Source: Arthrobacter pullicola
GTDB lineage: Bacteria; Actinomycetota; Actinomycetes; Actinomycetales; Micrococcaceae
Reading direction: 5' to 3'
Assembly (NCBI RefSeq): GCF_014836875.1
Contig: NZ_JACSQC010000005.1
Coordinates: 62,001-126,000, forward strand
DNA length: 64,000 bases
Within the stretch, counting starts at the first letter, position 1, and every line of letters begins with the position of its first letter. The notes under the pieces were generated by a model, which was not told the origin of the DNA, made no database searches, and saw nothing but the letters and a program-made list of their open reading frames with translations. Shown here piece by piece: positions 16,197 to 24,101 of the stretch. The translations under genes and the position numbers were made by a program.

Positions 16197-17096
16197 ATGG
16201 ATACGCGCAATCTCCTGAGCAAACGGACACCGGCCCGCCGCCGGGCCGGGCATAACCCTGCCCTGTTCCTCTTCGCCGCACTGCTGGCCGCGGCGGGTGC
16301 TGCCCTGACCTACTTCGGTTTTGTGCGCACCACCACCGGGCAGCTGGCCGATGAATCGGCGTGGCGCGAGGCAGAAGTGGTGGCACCGGCCACGCATGTC
16401 CCCGCCCTCGAGATCCTGGATAACCTGCCGCTGCTCTCGGTCTTCATCGCCCTTGCCGTCATCGTGGCCGTCACCATCGCCCGGAAGCGTCTATCCCCGG
16501 CCATCATCGCCGTCGCTGCCATGGCCGCGGCCAATCTGGCGACCCAGCTGCTGAAAAACCTGCTGCTGGACCGTCCGGACCGCGGCGTAATTACCCTGGA
16601 CTTCAATTCCCTGCCATCAGGGCACACCACCCTGGCGGCCTCCGCCATGGCCGCCATTTTCCTGGTCGCTTCCCCTCGCTGGAGGCCCGCCGCCGCTGCC
16701 CTGGGCGGCACCTACGCAGTGCTGGCCGGAGCGGCAACTTTCTTCAACCTCTGGCACCGCCCGGCCGACGTCGTCGCGGCGTTCTTTGTGGTGTCCACCT
16801 GCACGCTGATAGGCGGCTTGGTGATGCTGAGGACAAATCCGGACTGGAACTCCTGGCCCGCGGGCGGGCGGAGCGCCGGAACCAGGTTCTGGACCGGCGC
16901 CTGCATCATAGCGGGAGCCCTTGCACTGACAATCGCCGCCGCGGTGTACGCATATGCGCGCTGGGGGACCGGTATCGCCGCCCTGGACGGCAGCCCGCTG
17001 TACTTCTGGAGCGGCCTAGCACTGATTGTGGGAGTCGGTTACAGCCTGGCCGCGCTGGGCTCGCTGCTGTTCAGCCAGCAGGCGGGCGACCGCTAG
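16197..17096 (+). CDS. PAP2-superfamily membrane phosphatase
   Basis: Integral membrane protein of 299 residues with about six hydrophobic segments. It has a PAP2 core: KNLLLDRP (120-127), PSGH (140-143) and HRPAD (His187 to Asp191). The first motif has five rather than six residues between Lys and Arg. At the place of the usual SR of motif 3 it has Ala180-Thr181, so one phosphate-binding arginine appears to be missing. Likely substrates of the family are lipid or prenyl phosphates. ATG 16197 has CACGCT 7 nt before it; GGAGGG abuts the start. The 3' end overlaps the convergent MFS gene by 26 bp. Confidence 0.72.
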   Translation: MDTRNLLSKRTPARRRAGHNPALFLFAALLAAAGAALTYFGFVRTTTGQLADESAWREAEVVAPATHVPALEILDNLPLLSVFIALAVIVAVTIARKRLSPAIIAVAAMAAANLATQLLKNLLLDRPDRGVITLDFNSLPSGHTTLAASAMAAIFLVASPRWRPAAAALGGTYAVLAGAATFFNLWHRPADVVAAFFVVSTCTLIGGLVMLRTNPDWNSWPAGGRSAGTRFWTGACIIAGALALTIAAAVYAYARWGTGIAALDGSPLYFWSGLALIVGVGYSLAALGSLLFSQQAGDR

Positions 17097-18327
17097 CCGC
17101 ACCAACCGGGGGCCGGCCCTTGGGCACCCAGCGCCACAGGACCACCGCACCCGCCACCCCCAGCAGCGCCGTCGCCCCGATCCCCGCGGAGAGCGAGAGC
17201 ACCGCCGTGACCCCGGCGAGGAGGCCAGGACCGCCTAGGGTGCCGATGTCGGAGAGCAGCCGCCAGATACCGAGGAACTGCGGGCGTCCGGGCTGCGGGG
17301 AAAAGTCCGCCCCCAGGGTCATCACGATCCCCGATCCGATGCCGTTCCCGAAGCCGATGAGCAGCGCGGCGGCCAGCAGTCCAAGCGGGCTGGACGTCAG
17401 CGGCAGCAGGGCCAGCCCCAAGGCCATCAGGAGCATGCAGGGCACCGCTACGGCACGCCGTCCGCGCAGGTCCATCACCCGCCCGGCCGGGTAAAAAATC
17501 AGCATGTCGATGCCCGCGGAGATCCCGTAAATGATTGCTGTCTGGGTGGGGTCGATGCCCAGGTGCTGCGCCCAGAGCGGGATCACGGCCTGCCGGGTGG
17601 CCCGGACGGCAGCAATCAGCAGCACCCCGATTCCAACCGTGCGGAAAACCCGGGAGTGGCTGGTCAGGATGGATCTGATGGTCGGCGGGGCAGCCGCGTT
17701 TACGGCTTCCGCGCGTTGTCCGTTTCGCCGGCGCCGGCCCGTCCGCTGAACACGGACCGTGGGCTCCGGCACGGTCAGGCTGAGCACGCCGGCGGCCAGG
17801 GCGGCCCCGGCCCCCACCCAATACGCCCCTGGTGTACCGGCGAAGTGCATGGCTGCCGCGGCCGCGAAGGGGCCCAGGAACACACCGATCCGGTTGGATC
17901 CGCCCAGTGTGGAGAGCGCCCGGGCACGGTAGTGCAGCGGCACCGCTTCGGTCACGTAGCTCTGCCGTGCCAGCCCGAAAACGGCACCAGCCATACCGAC
18001 CATAAAGACGGCAACCGCAAAAACCCACAGCACCGGGACGACCGCGGCCAGGACCATGGCGGCCGCGCACCAGGCCGCCGCCCCTACCAGCGCCCATTTC
18101 TCCCCAAACCGGGTGGTGATGAGGGTGGCGGGAACGTTGGCGACGAGCGACCCGATGCCGGTCAGGGTGACGATGAGGGCAGCCAGGGCAACGGTTGCCC
18201 CCAGATCGCTGGCGGTGAGGGCGACGACGGGCAGGATAGCCCCTATGGCGGTTCCGTACAGGACGGTCGGCCCGAAGGCCGGGACGGCAATGCTGCGCAG
18301 GCTGAACGTGTCTATTGCTTCAGCCAT
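17071..18327 (-). CDS. Major facilitator superfamily transporter
   Basis: Membrane transporter of 418 residues with the usual twelve-helix pattern. The motif after helix 2 is present in weak form (NVPATLITTRFGEKW), and the second half repeats it as YPAGRVMDLRGRRAV. The start is taken as ATG 18327, because the frame upstream of it is antisense-like sequence and conserved hydrophobic sequence begins at VPAFGPTVLYG. It overlaps the end of the metallo-hydrolase gene by 16 bp, so the two are probably coupled. The substrate is unknown; the family includes many drug exporters. Confidence 0.78.
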   Translation of the reverse strand: MAEAIDTFSLRSIAVPAFGPTVLYGTAIGAILPVVALTASDLGATVALAALIVTLTGIGSLVANVPATLITTRFGEKWALVGAAAWCAAAMVLAAVVPVLWVFAVAVFMVGMAGAVFGLARQSYVTEAVPLHYRARALSTLGGSNRIGVFLGPFAAAAAMHFAGTPGAYWVGAGAALAAGVLSLTVPEPTVRVQRTGRRRRNGQRAEAVNAAAPPTIRSILTSHSRVFRTVGIGVLLIAAVRATRQAVIPLWAQHLGIDPTQTAIIYGISAGIDMLIFYPAGRVMDLRGRRAVAVPCMLLMALGLALLPLTSSPLGLLAAALLIGFGNGIGSGIVMTLGADFSPQPGRPQFLGIWRLLSDIGTLGGPGLLAGVTAVLSLSAGIGATALLGVAGAVVLWRWVPKGRPPVGAASGRPPAG

Positions 18328-19163
18328 TTCCACCGGGCGAGGGTCCGCAGCCGGGTGAGCAGCGCACGTGACTGTTCCGGTCCGTAGGGCAGGATCGGCA
18401 CGGCCTTGGTCACATCCGTGGAGGCCTGTTCCATGGCACTGCGCGTCACGGCGACGGCGGTGCGCATCTTGTTCATCTGCGTGGTCACGAAGTCCATGGT
18501 CACCGGTTTGCCGTGGCCGGGCACCACGGTGGCGTAAAGGTCTTCGAGGGCGGTGATTTTGCCCAGGGTCCGGATCCACTCCTTCGGGAAGGAGTCGCCG
18601 AAGTTCGGATCGGCCCCTTCTTCAACCAGGTCGCCGGCAAACAGGACGTCTCCCGCCCCCACCAGGAGATCGTGGTTCGTGTGGCCGCGGCCCAGGTGGA
18701 ACAGGGTCACGGAGATTCCGCCGAGGTCCAGGTCTGCGGGGCTGCCGTCCACCAGCCGGTTCGGCACGGCAATGCCGGTGTAGCCGCCGGTGCCCGAGGC
18801 CATGGCGGGTTCGACGGCGGCTACCGCGGCCCGCTGCTTTTCCCCGTCTTCCGCGATCACCGCGGCGCAGGCGCTGGTAGCCCAGATCTCCTCCACGCCG
18901 TGGGCCAGCACGTAGCTGTTGCCGTAGAAGTGGTCGAAATGCGCGTGGGTATTGACGGCGGTGACCGGCAGGTCCGTGAGCTGCCGGACGCCGTCGAGGA
19001 TGGTTTTGGCCTGGGCCGGACCGGCGCCGGTGTCGATCAGCAGGGCGCGCTCATCACCGATGACCAGTCCGGTGTTCATTCCCCAGCCGGGGTTGGTCCG
19101 CACGTAAATGCGCGGCGCAACCTCCAGCCAGTCATTCGGAATCTGCTGGCCTGCCTGCGTCAT
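18312..19163 (-). CDS. Metallo-beta-lactamase-fold hydrolase
   Basis: Soluble metallo-hydrolase of 283 residues. The zinc motif THAHFDH (His73, His75, Asp77, His78) is complete. Further ligands are present in LGRGHTNHD, FAGDLVEEG and the late VVPGHGKP. The overall pattern (LLIDTGAG near residue 42) fits the broad glyoxalase-II-like group, so the real substrate cannot be told. ATG 19163 has GAAGGA 8 nt upstream. It is the first gene of a two-gene operon with the MFS transporter. Confidence 0.83.
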   Translation of the reverse strand: MTQAGQQIPNDWLEVAPRIYVRTNPGWGMNTGLVIGDERALLIDTGAGPAQAKTILDGVRQLTDLPVTAVNTHAHFDHFYGNSYVLAHGVEEIWATSACAAVIAEDGEKQRAAVAAVEPAMASGTGGYTGIAVPNRLVDGSPADLDLGGISVTLFHLGRGHTNHDLLVGAGDVLFAGDLVEEGADPNFGDSFPKEWIRTLGKITALEDLYATVVPGHGKPVTMDFVTTQMNKMRTAVAVTRSAMEQASTDVTKAVPILPYGPEQSRALLTRLRTLARWKWLKQ

Positions 19164-19194
19164 GGTGTCCGTCCTTCGGGTCTGTCCGGAACCA

Positions 19195-19200
19195 AACCTA
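19195..19200 (-). promoter_or_regulatory. -10 element of the metallo-hydrolase operon
   Basis: TAGGTT on the minus strand, about 32 nt before ATG 19163; the leader contains the ribosome-binding site GAAGGA. Confidence 0.4.
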
Positions 19201-19214
19201 CCGCGTATCGGACA

Positions 19215-20690
19215 TCACAGGTCTGCCAGCACGCTCCCGGGGTTCTCTATTGCGTCGGCGACGTAACGCAGGAAACCTCCTGCGGTCCCGCCGTCGCAGA
19301 CCCGGTGGTCGAAAACCAGGGTCAGTTCGGTGAGCTTACGGACAGCCAGTTCTCCGTCCACGACCCACGGCTTGTCGATGATGCGGCCAATGCCCAGGAT
19401 TGCTGATTCGGGATAGTTGATGATGGCCGCGCTGCCGTCCACCCCGAAGACCCCGTAGTTGTTCAGGGTAAATGTTCCGGAGGTGAGCTCGGCGGGTGTG
19501 GCTGCCCCGGACCGGGCCGCAGCCGTGAGCCGGCGGATCTCGGCGTCGAGCTCCCGGGCGCTTAGCTTTTCAGCGTGCCGGATCGAGGGAACCATGAGGC
19601 CCCGCTCGGTCTGCGCCGCGAAGCCGAGGTTCACGCCGTCGAACGCCAGAAGCTCCGCTTCACCGGTCCCGTTGCGGACATAGCGGGTATTCAGCTCCGG
19701 GAAACGACGCAGGCCAGCCAGGACGAACCGGGCCAGGAACGCCATCAGTCCCGGGGTATTGTCCGGATCCCGGCGCTTCAGGCCGGCGCGCAGTTCCAGC
19801 AGCGCAGTGGCGTCCACGTCCACCCAGACCGTCGCTTCGGGGATTTCGGTGCGGCTGGCGCTGAGGTTGGCGGCGACCGTGCGGCGCAGACCCTTGACCG
19901 AGGTGCGGCTGGTGATGCCCAGCCCGGAACGCGGATCCGTGCCGGGCGCGGTGTCAACGGCGGCGCCGGAAGCGGGGGCCGGGGCGGGTGTGCGGGAGGG
20001 CATGGGCGGGTGGGTGCTGGCGCCGGCAATGGCCTGCTCGACGTCGCGGCGCAGGATCAGCCCGTCCGCACCGCTGCCGGACAGGGCGGTCAGTGACAGT
20101 CCGGCTTCGCGGGCCAGCCGCCGCACGAGCGGGGAAATGCAGCGCGGAGCCTCGAGCGCCGCGGTGGCGGCGTGAACTGCCACGGCCTGCACAGCCGCCG
20201 GAACAACGGCGGACGCAGCAGCAGCCGGCGGGAGCGCTGACCCGCCCGCGCGGCCCGGACGCGGCGCGCGGGTCCGGCGGTTGGTTCCGTGGTTGCCCGG
20301 GGTCCCGTAACCGATCAGCACGTTGCCGGATCCGGCACGTTCCTCCTGCCTGTAGGCTTCCCCGGCGGCGTCGGGCGCACCTGCGGGTGCCGGCACCGCT
20401 GCGGTATCGCCTGCGGGTGTGGCAGCTGGTTCCGGGAGCCCGGCAGCCGCCGTCGTGCGTACCGAAATCAGCGGCTTGCCGACGTCGATGCTCTCACCGG
20501 CGGCGCCGTGCAGTGCCTCCACGATCCCGGCAAACGGCGAGGGAACCTCCACCAGGGATTTCGCGGTTTCCACCTCGGCCACCGGCTGGTCCACGGCGAT
20601 CGTGTCCCCCTCGGCGACCAGCCAGTTCACCAGCTCGGCATCGGTCAGGCCTTCACCCAGGTCAGGGAGCAGGAAGGTACGCACGCTCAC
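19215..20690 (-). CDS. Branched-chain 2-oxoacid dehydrogenase E2 (lipoyl acyltransferase)
   Basis: Core component of 491 residues. Domains in order are a lipoyl domain (about 1-80, lipoylated Lys44 in ETAKSLVEVP), a long Ala/Pro/Gly linker, an E3-binding domain (about 185-221, SPLVRRLAREAGL) and the acyltransferase domain ending with the catalytic DHRVCDGG. GTG 20690 overlaps the TGA of E1beta as GTGA, and GGGAGGACAA provides the ribosome-binding site. No dihydrolipoamide dehydrogenase (E3) gene is nearby, so E3 must be shared. The branched-chain assignment comes from E1 and the Lrp neighbour; a pyruvate or other 2-oxoacid complex is less likely. Confidence 0.88.
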   Translation of the reverse strand: MSVRTFLLPDLGEGLTDAELVNWLVAEGDTIAVDQPVAEVETAKSLVEVPSPFAGIVEALHGAAGESIDVGKPLISVRTTAAAGLPEPAATPAGDTAAVPAPAGAPDAAGEAYRQEERAGSGNVLIGYGTPGNHGTNRRTRAPRPGRAGGSALPPAAAASAVVPAAVQAVAVHAATAALEAPRCISPLVRRLAREAGLSLTALSGSGADGLILRRDVEQAIAGASTHPPMPSRTPAPAPASGAAVDTAPGTDPRSGLGITSRTSVKGLRRTVAANLSASRTEIPEATVWVDVDATALLELRAGLKRRDPDNTPGLMAFLARFVLAGLRRFPELNTRYVRNGTGEAELLAFDGVNLGFAAQTERGLMVPSIRHAEKLSARELDAEIRRLTAAARSGAATPAELTSGTFTLNNYGVFGVDGSAAIINYPESAILGIGRIIDKPWVVDGELAVRKLTELTLVFDHRVCDGGTAGGFLRYVADAIENPGSVLADL

Positions 20691-21754
20691 TTGTCCTCCC
20701 ACTGCAGTTCGTCAACGGTGTCCAGGATCCGGTCCACGCCGGGCAGGAAGAAGTGCTCCAGCTTCGGCGCCGGATAGGGAATGTCGAAGCCTGTGACCCG
20801 GAGCACGGGGGCCGCGAGGGAATGGAAGCAGCGTTCCTGGATGCGGGCAACGATTTCGGAGGCCACGGACGCGAAACCGGGTGCTTCTGAAATGACCACG
20901 GCGCGGCCGGTCCTGCGCACGGACGCGCAGACGGTTTCGTCGTCGAACGGCACAATGCTGCGGACGTCGATGACTTCCAGGCTGCGGCCCTCGGCGGCGG
21001 CGGCTTCCGCAGCGGCCAGGGCGGTGGAGACGGACGGTCCGTAAGCGATCAGGGTTGCGTCGGTTCCCTGCCGGGCGACGGCGGCTGAACCGATCCCGGT
21101 TCCGGGCTGGGTGTCATTGGCTGCACCGCGGGATGCGTCGGCCTCGGCGCGCAGCCCGGCCAGGTCCACCTCTTCCTTGGTCCAGTACAGTTTCTTGGGC
21201 TCCAGGAAGACCACCGGGTCCGGGTAGCGGATGGCTTCGCGCAGCAGGGTGTAGGCGTCGGCCACGGTGGCCGGAGCCAGCACGGTCAGACCGGGCGTGT
21301 GCGCGTAGTAGGACTCCGAGGAATCGCAGTGGTGCTCCACTCCCCCGATTCCGCCGGCGTACGGGATGCGGATGACCAGGGGCAGCTTGACCTTCCCGCG
21401 GGTGCGGTTGGACATCTTGGCCACGTGGCTGACCACCTGCTCGAAGGCGGGGTAGGCGAACGCGTCGAACTGCATCTCCACGACCGGGCGCATCCCGTTC
21501 ATGGCCATGCCCACGGCCATGCCCATGATGCCGGACTCGGCCAGCGGGGTGTCGAAGCAGCGGTCCTCGCCGAAGCGGGCCGTCAGGCCGTCGGTGATCC
21601 GGAAAACACCGCCGAGCGGGCCAACATCTTCGCCGAAGATAACAACGTTTGGATCTGCTTCCAGTTCATCGGCCAGGGCCGTGTTCAGGGCCTTGGCGAA
21701 CGTCAGGGACACCTTCGTGGAAACGGGCGCCGGTGCGTGGTCTGTGACTGTCAT
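20687..21754 (-). CDS. Branched-chain 2-oxoacid dehydrogenase E1 beta subunit
   Basis: Transketolase-like subunit of 355 residues forming the TPP site with E1alpha. Family segments include VVIFGEDVGPLGGVFRIT, the DTPLAESGIMG loop, VVEMQFDAF and RIPYAGGIGGVEHHCDSSE. An Ala/Gly/Thr-rich insert of about 20 residues (after KKEEVDL-like WTKEEVDLAGL, before VARQGTDATL) lengthens it compared with typical 325-340-residue members. ATG 21754 lies 17 bp after the E1alpha stop. It is the middle gene of the bkd operon. Confidence 0.9.
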   Translation of the reverse strand: MTVTDHAPAPVSTKVSLTFAKALNTALADELEADPNVVIFGEDVGPLGGVFRITDGLTARFGEDRCFDTPLAESGIMGMAVGMAMNGMRPVVEMQFDAFAYPAFEQVVSHVAKMSNRTRGKVKLPLVIRIPYAGGIGGVEHHCDSSESYYAHTPGLTVLAPATVADAYTLLREAIRYPDPVVFLEPKKLYWTKEEVDLAGLRAEADASRGAANDTQPGTGIGSAAVARQGTDATLIAYGPSVSTALAAAEAAAAEGRSLEVIDVRSIVPFDDETVCASVRRTGRAVVISEAPGFASVASEIVARIQERCFHSLAAPVLRVTGFDIPYPAPKLEHFFLPGVDRILDTVDELQWEDK

Positions 21755-21771
21755 GGTGGTTCGTGTCCCTC

Positions 21772-22920
21772 TTAGGCCTGGGTCCGGGAGAGTTCGTCCT
21801 GCAGCAGGGCGGCCTGCTCGGCCAGCTGGGGAGTCCGCCGCTCATAAACGAAGTTGAAAAGGTCCATTGGCTCGGGCTCAGTGTCGGTGTTCAGCCCGTC
21901 GCGGATGCGGGACGCGACCGTCTCGGCATCTGCGGCCATGGCTTCCTCCGCGGCGTCGTCGAGCAGCCCCAGATCGCGCAGGTAGGTGCGCAGCCGCGTC
22001 AGCGGATCCTTCGGCACCCACTCGGCGACGTCAGCCTCGGAACGGTACCGGGTGGCGTCGTCGGCGTTGGTGTGGGCCTGCATGCGGTAGGTGTGGGCTT
22101 CCACAAGGGCCGGGCCGCCGCCTTCGCGGGCCCGTTCGACGGCGGTGCCCAGGACGGCCAGGAGCGCAGCGGCGTCGTTGCCGTCCACCCGCTCGCCGGG
22201 CATCCCGTAGCCGATGGCCTTGTGCGCCAGGGACGGTGCCACGCTCTGGTTCTTCAGCGGCACGGAGATGGCATATTCGTTGTTCTGGACGAAGAAGACC
22301 ACCGGGACGTGGAACACGGCGGCAAAGTTCAGGGCTTCATGGAAGTCGCCTTCGCTGGTGGCTCCGTCGCCGCACATGGCCAGGACAACGGTGTTCTCGC
22401 CGCGCAGCTTCGCCGCGTGGGCCACGCCGACGGCGTGCAGCAGCTGGGTGGCCAGCGGAGTGGCCTGCGGTGCGACGTGGTGTTCGTACGGGTCGTAGCC
22501 GGCGTGCCAGTCCCCCTTGAGCAGGGTCAGCACCTGCAGCGGGTCGACGCCGCGGTGGACGACGGCGACCGTGTCGCGGTAGGTCGGGAACATCCAGTCG
22601 CCGTCGGACAGTACGGCTGCGGCGGCGATCTGGCAGGCTTCCTGGCCGTGGGATGACGGGTAGACCGCCAGGCGGCCCTGCCGGACCAGGGCATTGGCCT
22701 GGTCATTGATCCGCCGTCCGGTCACGAGCCCTTCGTAGGCGGACCGGAGGGCGTCTCCGTCGGGGAGCGGGTACTTGTCATTGTGGCGGTGGGTGCCGTC
22801 CGCGGTGATCAGCTGGACCGGGGACGCGGAGGGCAGCATGGTGTCGGTGCGGTCCTCGTTATCCTCCGGACGCTGACTCTGCGCGGACCCGGGATGTGTG
22901 TGGCCGGTGGGAATAGTCAT
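21772..22920 (-). CDS. Branched-chain 2-oxoacid dehydrogenase E1 alpha subunit
   Basis: Decarboxylase subunit of 382 residues. The TPP motif runs from GDGATSEGDFHEALN to the closing NN of VVFFVQNN. YPSSHGQEACQ, MFPTYRD and the late YRMQAHTNADDATRYR segment (split YRMQAHTNAD, DATRYR) fit branched-chain E1alpha better than pyruvate E1alpha. ATG 22920 has GGAGG 6 nt upstream; an earlier in-frame ATG at 22971 lacks such a site. It is the first gene of the E1alpha-E1beta-E2 operon, divergent from an Lrp-type regulator that probably controls it. Confidence 0.9.
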   Translation of the reverse strand: MTIPTGHTHPGSAQSQRPEDNEDRTDTMLPSASPVQLITADGTHRHNDKYPLPDGDALRSAYEGLVTGRRINDQANALVRQGRLAVYPSSHGQEACQIAAAAVLSDGDWMFPTYRDTVAVVHRGVDPLQVLTLLKGDWHAGYDPYEHHVAPQATPLATQLLHAVGVAHAAKLRGENTVVLAMCGDGATSEGDFHEALNFAAVFHVPVVFFVQNNEYAISVPLKNQSVAPSLAHKAIGYGMPGERVDGNDAAALLAVLGTAVERAREGGGPALVEAHTYRMQAHTNADDATRYRSEADVAEWVPKDPLTRLRTYLRDLGLLDDAAEEAMAADAETVASRIRDGLNTDTEPEPMDLFNFVYERRTPQLAEQAALLQDELSRTQA

Positions 22921-22978
22921 GGAAGCCTCCGTCATCAGCGGCGGATGCGGACAGGCCTCGAAGCGGCTCACTGCATAT

Positions 22979-23002
22979 CAGCAATCTGACAGCAGCAATC
23001 TG
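22979..23002. repeat. Direct repeat in the bkd-lrp divergent region
   Basis: CAGCAATCTG occurs at 22979-22988 and again at 22993-23002, a 14-bp period, inside the 249-bp gap between the bkd operon and the Lrp gene. A possible minus-strand promoter (TTGCAG, 17 bp, CAGATT) overlaps it. It is a candidate Lrp-type binding region. Confidence 0.35.
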
Positions 23003-23169
23003 CCCCTGCAAGCCCAGCCACACGGGTGGAATTTCTGTAAGCCCAGTATGGATAGACCTACGATTCGCATCCAGCTTTGCCGGAAATCCTAGATTTTTGG
23101 GTGTGAAAACCGTACGCTGGTGGACAAGTTGTAAAAGTGAGCTGGATTACTTTGAAGGATGTAGACACT

Positions 23170-23622
23170 ATGGCGGAGACTCCGGCCGCAGCACTGGATG
23201 AGATCGACAAGTCCATCCTGGAGGAGCTGACCCGCGACGGGCGCGCCTCAGTGAGCGCTGTGGCCGAGGCGGTCCATATCTCGCGCGCCCATGCCTATTC
23301 GCGGATTTCCAAGCTGACCAGCTCCGGCGTGCTGACCCGCTTCACCGCCGTGGTGGATCCGGTGAAGGCCGGGCTGCGGTCCAGTGCCTACGTCACGCTC
23401 AAAGTCCGCCAGCATTCCTGGCGTGAACTGAAGGACGCGCTGCGCAAGATCCCGGAGGTGCACCACGTTGCCCTGGTGGGTGGCTCCTTTGACGTGATCC
23501 TGCTGGTCCGGGCGGAGGACAACCTGCACCTGCGCCAGGTCATCTTCGACCACCTGCAGTCCATGCCCGGAGTCCTGGACACCCAGACGTTCCTGGTCTT
23601 CGAAGACCTCGATATCCGCTGA
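23170..23622 (+). CDS. Lrp/AsnC family regulator (BkdR-like)
   Basis: Regulator of 150 residues with an N-terminal winged helix (DEIDKSILEELTRDGRAS and VHISRAHAYSRISKL) and a C-terminal RAM ligand-binding domain (VTLKVRQHSWRELKDAL to FLVFEDLDI). ATG 23170 has GAAGGA about 11 nt upstream; a GTG 33 nt further upstream is also in frame. Being divergent from the branched-chain dehydrogenase genes suggests it senses branched-chain amino acids or their oxoacids and controls that operon. That is inferred from position and from known Lrp family partners. Confidence 0.87.
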   Translation: MAETPAAALDEIDKSILEELTRDGRASVSAVAEAVHISRAHAYSRISKLTSSGVLTRFTAVVDPVKAGLRSSAYVTLKVRQHSWRELKDALRKIPEVHHVALVGGSFDVILLVRAEDNLHLRQVIFDHLQSMPGVLDTQTFLVFEDLDIR

Positions 23623-23649
23623 GACTGGATTCAGCTCCAGCGGATTAAC

Positions 23650-23702
23650 CCCAACGGCCGCCGCAGTACGGGTGCGAACCCGGAACTGCGGCGGCCGTTG
23701 GG
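23650..23702. terminator. Very strong hairpin terminator between convergent genes
   Basis: An 18-bp perfect stem (23650-23667 with 23685-23702). The 17-nt loop itself contains GGGT/ACCC. It has no T-run on either side. Confidence 0.8.
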
Positions 23703-23742
23703 CACGCGGGGGCAGGAACGCCTGCTGCCAGCGTCAGGGGAA

Positions 23743-24006
23743 CTAGTCTTCGTCGTGCCCCTGGTCCATGCTCATCTGGTTTTCTGCCGGCGGAGTCTCG
23801 CCCGGAGGCACTCCGCCGCCGGGTTCCAGTCCCGTGATGTTGCCTTCTGCGGGATCGGGGTTGGCGCGGCTGCCCTTCTCTCCGCTTCCGGCGTGGTTGC
23901 CGGTGCCCTCACCGGTCCCGGGACCCTTCTGCGCCGCGGCCGCTTCGGCGTCCTTGGGCTTGTCTGGATTCGCCGGATCGTTGTTCGGGTCATAGCTCTG
24001 TGTCAT
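23743..24006 (-). CDS. Small Pro/Gly-rich acidic protein (DUF6480-like)
   Basis: An 87-residue, low-complexity, hydrophilic protein with no signal peptide. The C-terminal part contains NITGLEPGGGVPPGETPPAE (positions about 58-77), which I recall from the actinobacterial DUF6480 family; members I know of have a membrane helix after this motif, which is absent here. ATG 24006 is preceded by GAAAGGCG. The coding call rests on the good ribosome-binding site, the conserved motif and its own place between two terminator-like regions. Function unknown. Confidence 0.6.
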   Translation of the reverse strand: MTQSYDPNNDPANPDKPKDAEAAAAQKGPGTGEGTGNHAGSGEKGSRANPDPAEGNITGLEPGGGVPPGETPPAENQMSMDQGHDED

Positions 24007-24101
24007 CGTCGCCTTTCGGTCGGGCCCCGCCAGGGGAACGGGAAATCGATCAGCATGCTGATGAATCCAACCTAGCGGGGCCACGCCGCGGGAGCAATCT
24101 G

